Source of the DNA: Dastarcus helophoroides | Lineage: Eukaryota; Arthropoda; Insecta; Coleoptera; Bothrideridae | Assembly: GCA_028583605.1 (NCBI GenBank) | Contig: CM053335.1 | Span: 12,379,553 to 12,443,552, forward strand | Length of the DNA: 64,000 nt | Direction of reading: 5' to 3' | Part shown: positions 58,515-64,000 of the stretch, piece after piece | How positions within the stretch are numbered: the stretch's first letter is position 1 | How the letters are laid out: each line of letters starts with the position of its first letter | Position numbers and translations under genes: made by a program | Notes under the pieces: model-generated | Database searches by the model: none | What the model was told of the DNA's origin: nothing | What the model saw: the letters and a program-made list of their open reading frames with translations, nothing else

Positions 58515-59227
58515 TTTAATCTAAAGTTTTTTTCAATTTATTTAACATTTCTTCGGCCCAGTTTGGAAATATTTAAATTTTTCTGGTTTGTTGACAATTT
58601 TCTAAACAGTTTTTGAAATGTGACTACGTGATATTTAAATTTATTGAAAACGTCACTTCATGACAGTTCACAAATTAAAAGGTTAGTTTATTTTACATAG
58701 AATAGGAGTAATGAAAAATAGGAGACCAAAAATTAGATATGGAAAAAATAAAAATTTTGTTTTTTTGATAAATTAGGAAAATATAAATAAAAAATACATA
58801 AAAAGGTTGTAGCACTGGACATCGATGTTTCGCTCTCATTTAAGCTCGTCAGCAGTGCATAACATGGAAAGGAAACAATGAGGAAGAAATACTTAAAATT
58901 AAAAAATTTTTTTAAAATATAAAAAAGAAAAATAAAGAAATTTAACATGAATAGACGTTTCATCATCAATTTACTGTGTTAAAAATTTACTGTGTTAAAA
59001 ATTTAAATATTTGAAGCCCGATCCACAAGAAACAACTACTCCGAGGGCTAATACCCCTTCCGGCATTGAACTACACTTGTGGGTCGAACTTATATGCTCT
59101 TGGTGACTACTGTTCCTAACCGCTGAAATCTATTCAGCTTGGTAGTTAGAAGCACTCACCATTTGCGGAGTCCGTTCGTTCCGTTAGAGGAATAGGTTTA
59201 TTCTTCATGAAGAATTTAATCTAAAGT
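58515..59227 (-). mobile_element. Family A retroposon A4, full-length copy with hammerhead
   Basis: A perfect 13-bp target duplication, TTTAATCTAAAGT, at 58515-58527 and 59215-59227 flanks 687 bp. Read on the minus strand, the element starts TCTTCATGAAGAATAAACC. It continues through a structured, less AT-rich 5' third with GTTCGACCC (B-box-like) and a 7-bp pair CCACAAG/CTTGTGG, then the hammerhead, then the 3' part shared with copies A1 to A3, and ends in a short A-run. It has no long open frame, so it must move with borrowed enzymes. A near-exact tandem pair of TTTACTGTGTTAAAAA lies at about 58970-59003. Confidence 0.88.
58806..58867 (-). ncRNA. Type I hammerhead ribozyme
   Basis: Minus strand, 5' to 3': helix I strand GCACUG (58858-58853), core CUGACGA (58852-58846), helix II GCUU-AAAUGA-GAGC (58845-58832), GAA (58831-58829), helix III ACAUCGAUGU (58828-58819), cleavage-site C (58818), helix I strand CAGUGC (58817-58812). 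All conserved core residues are present: C3 U4 G5 A6, G8 A9, G12 A13 A14, and a GUC cleavage triplet. Helix I is 6 bp and resumes with UGU/ACA beyond an internal loop, where tertiary contacts usually lie. Helix III is short (3 bp with loop UCGA), as known for Penelope-like and retrozyme hammerheads. Predicted cleavage is between 58818 and 58817. Confidence 0.9.
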
Positions 59228-59529
59228 ATTGATTTTTTCCAAAATCCCCAATTTCAAATTTTTCTGAAATTTCGTTTTTTCCAAAAATTATAAATTTTTT
59301 CGTAAAATTCCATTTGTTCCTAGAATTATCAGTATTTCTCAAAATTTAAATTTTTTTCTAAAATTTCTACTTTTGTTTTCAAAATTTCCAACTTTCTCCT
59401 CAAAATTTAAAATTTTCATCAAAATATCGAATTTTTCCCAAAATTGGAAGTTTAAATAAAATTTTGTTTTTTTTCTAAAATTTTCAATTTTTCTCAAAAT
59501 TTCGAATGTTTCCCAAAATTTAGAAATTT
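59228..59529. other. Degenerate AT-rich DNA, no gene
   Basis: Same vocabulary as the blocks either side of the A4 insertion; nothing coding. Confidence 0.5.
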
Positions 59530-61400
59530 TTCCCAATTCCAATAATTTAATAATTTAATTTTGATTTAAAGTGTGTCTGTTAAAATTTTGACTTTTTCGA
59601 AAACTTTGTTTTTTAAAAAACTGAATTATGAATAATTTTCAAAATTCGACAATTTCCCAAAATGTTGCTTATTTGACAATTCCAACTTTTTGAAGCTTTA
59701 AATTTTACAAAACTTTCCCGACTTTTTTGCAAAGGGTTTTATCAAAATTTTGACTTTTTTTCAAAGACCTGAAATTCTTTGAAAATTTTGATTCTTTATA
59801 AAAATTTCAAAATTTTCAAAATTTAGCCATTTTCCTTAATTTTTGAAGTAACTTAACGTTTTAATTTATTTTTCGAAATTTCGAATGTTTCCCAAGTTTT
59901 AGAAATTTTTCCAAATTCATATAATTTAATTTTGATTTAAAATGTGTCTGTTAAAATTTCGCCTTTTTCAAAAATTTCGTTTTTTAAAAACTGATTTATT
60001 TTGACAAATCTTTCAAAATTCGACAATTTCTCAAAATGTTGCTTTTTTGAGAATTCCAACTTTTTAAAGCTAAACATTTTACAAAATGTTCCCGACTTTT
60101 TTGCAAAGAGTTTTATCAAAATTTCGACTTTTTTTCAAAGACCTGAAATTCTTTGAAAATTTTGATTCTTTATAAAAATTTCAATATTTTTCAAAATTTA
60201 GCCATTTTCTTTAATTTTCGAAGTAACTCAAGGTTTTAATTTATTTATCAAAATTTCGAATGTTACCCAAGTTTTAGAAATTTTTCCAAATTCAAATAAT
60301 TTAATTTTGATTTAAAATGTGTCTGTTAAAATTTCGACTTTTTCGAAAACTTCGTTTATTAAAAACTGAATTATTTTTACAAAATTTTCAAAATTCGACA
60401 ATTTCCCAAGATGTTGCTATTTTTGAGAATTCCAACCTTTTGAAGCTTTACATTTTACAAAATGTTCCCTGACTTTTTTGCAAAGGGTTTTATCAAAATT
60501 TCGACTTTTTTTCAAAGACCTGAAATTCTTTGAAAATTTTGATTCTTTATAAAAATTTCAATATTTTTCAAAATTTAACGATTTTCTTTAATCTTCGAAG
60601 TAACTCAAGGTTTTGATTTATTTATCAAAATTTCGAATGGTTCCCAAATTTTAGAAAAGTTTCCCAATTCAACTCATTTAATTTTGATTTAAAAGGTGTC
60701 TGCTAAAATGTCGACTTTTTCGAAAACTTCGTTTATTAAAAACTGAATATTTTTACAACATTTTCAAAATTCGACAATTTCCCAAAATGTTGCTTTTTTT
60801 GACAATTCCAACTTTTTGAAGCTTCATATTTTACAAAATTTTCCCTACTTTTTTACAAAGAGTTTTATCAAAATTTCGATTTTTTTTCAAAGACCTGAAA
60901 TTCTTTGAAAATTTTAATTCTTTATAAAAATTTCAATATTTTTCAAAATTTAATATTTTCTTTAATTTTCGAAGTAGGTTTAAATTTATTTATCAAAATT
61001 TCGAATGTTTCCCAAATTTTAGAAATTTTTCCCAATTCAAATAATTTAATTTTGATTTAAAATGTGTTTGTTAAAATTTTGTCTTTTCGAAAATTTCGTT
61101 TTTTAAAAAACTGATTTATTTTGACAAATCTTTCAAAATTCGACAATTTCTCAAAGTGTTGCTTTTATGACAATTCCAACTTTTTAAAGCTACACATTTT
61201 ACAAAATTTTCCCGACTTTTTTGCAAAGAATTTTAGCAAAATTTCGATACTTTTTCAAAGACCTGAAATTTTTTGAAAATTTTAATTCTTTATAAAAAGT
61301 TCAATATTTTTTTAAAATTTAGCCTTCCTCTTTAATTTTCGAAGTATCTCAAGGTGTTACTTTATTTTTTGAAGCTTTGACTTTTTTAATAACATTAAAA
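59530..61400. repeat. AT-rich higher-order repeat, 372-bp unit, five copies
   Basis: The landmark GTGTCTGTTAAAATTT or a variant occurs at 59573, 59944, 60319, 60696 and 61064 (steps 371, 375, 377, 368). Each unit repeats the order AATTTAATTTTGATTTAAA, TCGACAATTTC-CAAAATG, TTTGCAAAG-GTTTTATCAAA, CAAAGACCTGAAATTCTTTG. Confidence 0.9.
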
Positions 61401-61677
61401 TTCATTTATTTTTCAAAATTCCAAAATTTTGTGTTAAACCAAATTTTATTTTTATAAATTTAATATTTTGCCGAAATTTAAACTTTTTCTTTAAATTTGG
61501 AGTTTAACCTTGAATTTTTATCTAAAATTCGATCCTATTGCAAAAATATGTGAGACTTAAGTGGAAAATTTTAAAAATTTTGAATTTAGTTTTTCAATGT
61601 TGAAGTTTTTCTCTAATGTAGGACTGTAATCCCAAAATGTCTACTTGTTTTGAAAATTTTAATCTTTAAAATTTGAT

Positions 61678-61932
61678 TTTGATGGAACGGACTGGTCCTT
61701 GGTTATCTTCAAAAATTGAATTACAGAACTTGTCCCCTGAAAGCAAGAAAGATTAAAAAACACATCAAAGGTTGCTCTAACGCGTTTCGACAGCCAAGCT
61801 GTCATCTTCAGAGAGAAACAGTTTCTCTCTGAAGATGACGGCTTGGCTATCGAAACGCGTTAGAGCAACCTTTGTTGTGTTTTTTAATCTCTTTTGGTTT
61901 CAGGGGACAAGTTCTGTATTTCAATTTCTAAA
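61678..61932. mobile_element. Family B element B17, near-complete fold-back
   Basis: The left arm runs from GGAACGGACTGGTCCTTGG to CTGTCATCTTCAGAGAGAAAC, the right arm from GTTTCTCTCTGAAGATGACG to GGTTTCAGGGGACAAGTTCT and GTATTTCAATTT. The arms are inverse copies over about 110 bp around a centre near 61820, so the transcript could fold back along nearly its whole length. Both arms carry a hammerhead-like core, one per strand. Confidence 0.85.
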
Positions 61933-61939
61933 TTTTGAG

Positions 61940-63520
61940 TTTTAAGTCAACATTTAGATGACATGAGTAAATAAAAAAATGTGTAAATTTAGAAGGAAAA
62001 TTATTGTCATTGATAAAAAAATTAGGCACAGAAAGGCCATAAATTAAAAAAAAATGGTTTAGAACCTTTGAGTTAAAAGTCGAAATTCCGACTTTTACCT
62101 CGAAATGACGACTTTTTCTGGAAGTTGAAGGTTAAAGTCAAAATTTCGATATTAATCTCAAAATTATGACTCTAATCTCGGAATTTCGACTGGTTTCGTG
62201 AAATTTCGACTCTTATCTCTAACTTCGACTTTAACCTAAATCTTTCGAGAAAATAGTCAAAATTTTGGTTATTAATAACTGAAATTTACTGAAATTTTGG
62301 TTTTTTATAATTGAAATTACTGAACCCACTCTACTGTCAACTGTCAATATTATACGGTAAGGGATGTGGTGGGGCGCAATTTTTATGTTTTATTTTGTTA
62401 CTGAAATGTAATTTCAATAATTTTTGACACACGCATCGACTCATCCATTGAGATTTGAACCAACAGTTGTATTATTAATAAGGAAATAAAACAGACAGCG
62501 AATGAATTAATAATAACCGAAACCAAAAGTGAAACGATGGCAAGAATCCTGACCAAACGTCACGCCTTTTTTAAAAGAAAAATCTGAATTATCAATTTGC
62601 CTACACCCAATTCAGGGTACGTAATAAGCATTTGAGAAATTAGCTCCAAAGAATAAAGACTTTCTTGCGACTTGTTTGCTACCTTTTAACAAAATTAATG
62701 GCTGTGCTGAGGAACTCATTAAATAAGTTGACAGGAAGAAGAATTTTCATTATTGTTGAAGGAAACTTTAAACCGGGTTATATTAAAAAACTTGGGCATT
62801 GTTTTTAATTTCAGCCGGACGCATTTTCTTTAGTTTCTTTGTCTTTCAGACAACCTTAATTATTTTTCTTATTTCGTCGTTTTACGCTGCATTCCTCTTG
62901 TCTTTGCCGAGTTCGGGTCCTTTATTTGCACAAACAAATAAAACAGTTTCGCCATCTAAACGATTAAATTTCAAGCTGCTTAATTCCAACTTTCATATAA
63001 CATTGAATATGGTCGATAGTATTATATCTATTAGCAAAATGAGGAGCTTTAGTGGAAATTAATTCGATATTTTATTGTCTCAAACATTATCTTTGGCACG
63101 AGCATTATAAATACTGTTAGTTGACTTAAATATCTTCATATTTCGAGTTTTTTTCAATATTTCTAGTTCCATAACGAAGTTCTTCGAACTAGAACAATAG
63201 TATATTGTATATCTAGTAGTAAGAGCAAAACATTCCCGAACGACGATGTAAATTGTGGCCAAAACGTTAACCGAAGCTGACAAACATCGAAGTACGGGAA
63301 TATGCTTTTACTAAGAGGTACACGTACTATTTTTTTCTGAAATTGCAATCAATAATAATTAAATAAAGATATTTTTATAAATTCATGACAGTTTTCATTG
63401 TCATTTAATTTTTTAGGAAATCGTTTCCTTGAGAATCACTTTTTGTTTCTTGTATCTGATATAGGAAAGTTATCTCTCGGCCTAAGACGAAAAAAAATTT
63501 TCGGTCTCGGTCTTTTTTTT
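61940..63520. other. AT-rich then non-repetitive DNA, no gene assigned
   Basis: Degenerate TTTCGACT motifs to about 62300, then ordinary sequence. An 87-codon frame at 62799-63062 follows an acceptor-like AATTTCAG but its peptide is unrecognised. Confidence 0.35.
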
Positions 63521-63522
63521 CG

Positions 63523-63715
63523 AACGGACTGGTTCTTTGCTATATTCAAAAATTGAAATACAAATTTTGTCTCCTGAAACCAAGAAAGTTTAAAAGATAA
63601 AAGGTTGCTCTATTAAAAAGCACAATAAAGGTTGCTCTATTATTATTAGAGCAACCTTTTTTGTGTTCTTTAATTTTTCTTGGCTTCAGGCGACAAGATT
63701 TGTATTTCAATTTTC
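63523..63715. mobile_element. Family B element B18, fold-back without core
   Basis: Left arm from CGGACTGGTTCTTTGCTAT through CTCCTGAAACCAAGAAAG to AAAGGTTGCTCTATTA, inverted into TTAGAGCAACCTTTTTTGTG, CTTCAGGCGACAAGATTTG and TATTTCAATTTTCTGG. The hammerhead-like middle is missing. Confidence 0.8.
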
Positions 63716-63799
63716 TGGGTCTGTTTTGTGATGATTCCTTGGCAAGGGACTGAAGTAACGTATTACTGGACCTGAAATCGCGCCTACAAATAGGCATTC

Positions 63800-64000
63800 T
63801 CGACCGATTTCAGAAAAAAAAAGATTTTTTTAATTCTGCATGTTTGAAATTTCCAAGCTTTCTTCGAAATAAAAATAACTTTCCAATTTTTTAATCGAAT
63901 TTTAACTTTAAATTTTTATTTTTATTTCAAACTATCATTTTCTTCAACAGTTAGACATTTTTTGCACTTTAACTACAATATATTCACTATCTACTCAGAA
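63800..64000. other. AT-rich DNA at window edge
   Basis: Low-complexity T- and A-rich sequence; nothing recognised. Confidence 0.4.

Noticed and set aside
62799..63062. 87-codon frame after an acceptor-like AATTTCAG
   Set aside because: Hydrophobic start could be chance in AT-rich DNA; no homology or partner exon recognised.

Overview
The window is eukaryotic, most likely an insect and possibly a beetle. Evidence: an intact tRNA-Arg with internal A and B boxes and a T-run terminator; a heat-shock-type promoter whose TATA box sits 31 bp upstream of an arthropod-style TCAGT initiator; an intron acceptor and AATAAA signal around the only convincing protein-coding exon; Penelope-like and LINE remnants; and very AT-rich, repeat-laden DNA. 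I see no prokaryotic gene organisation. Species cannot be told from the sequence.

Layout. 1-2250: 15-bp minisatellite, open at the left edge. 3503-3575: tRNA-Arg(TCG). 3.7-8.4 kb: a palindromic element, a 275-bp satellite, two 7-bp arrays with a mobile element between them, then the 15-bp family again in the opposite orientation. 8.4-13 kb: degenerate AT-rich DNA, one interspersed repeat and a possible tRNA-like sequence. 13.09-19.16 kb: 6 kb of GAAN tetranucleotides with a higher-order pattern. 22.9-24.1 kb: purine 5-mers. 25.9-30.1 kb: pyrimidine 7-mers. 31.5-32.0 kb: dead LINE reverse transcriptase. 33465-34001: the one good protein exon. 35.0-35.9 kb: AACN tetranucleotides. 35.9-42 kb: degenerate AT-rich DNA with a 620-bp higher-order repeat. 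42.2-45.1 kb: non-repetitive DNA. 45.1-51.5 kb: a 1.15-kb tandem unit carrying fold-back elements and a Penelope-like GIY-YIG fragment. 51.6-51.8 kb: orphan heat-shock promoter. 55.0-61.5 kb: 650-bp and 372-bp repeat arrays, interrupted by retroposons.

The most interesting content is RNA-catalytic. A 687-bp retroposon (58528-59214, perfect 13-bp target duplications) encodes on the minus strand a sequence meeting every core requirement of a type I hammerhead ribozyme. A second family (family B, about 18 copies or fragments) carries a hammerhead-like core with one extra U; its helix II shows a compensatory change between copies. Family B often forms fold-backs, and one of its ends lies just downstream of a Penelope-like GIY-YIG fragment on the same strand. 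Hammerheads are known from Penelope-like elements and animal retrozymes, so the window may hold a local community of ribozyme-bearing non-autonomous elements. Several array boundaries lie at or near copies of these elements.

Most long open frames here are translations of simple repeats and are not annotated as genes. Coordinates of degenerate repeats and array edges were read by eye and are approximate to tens of bases.
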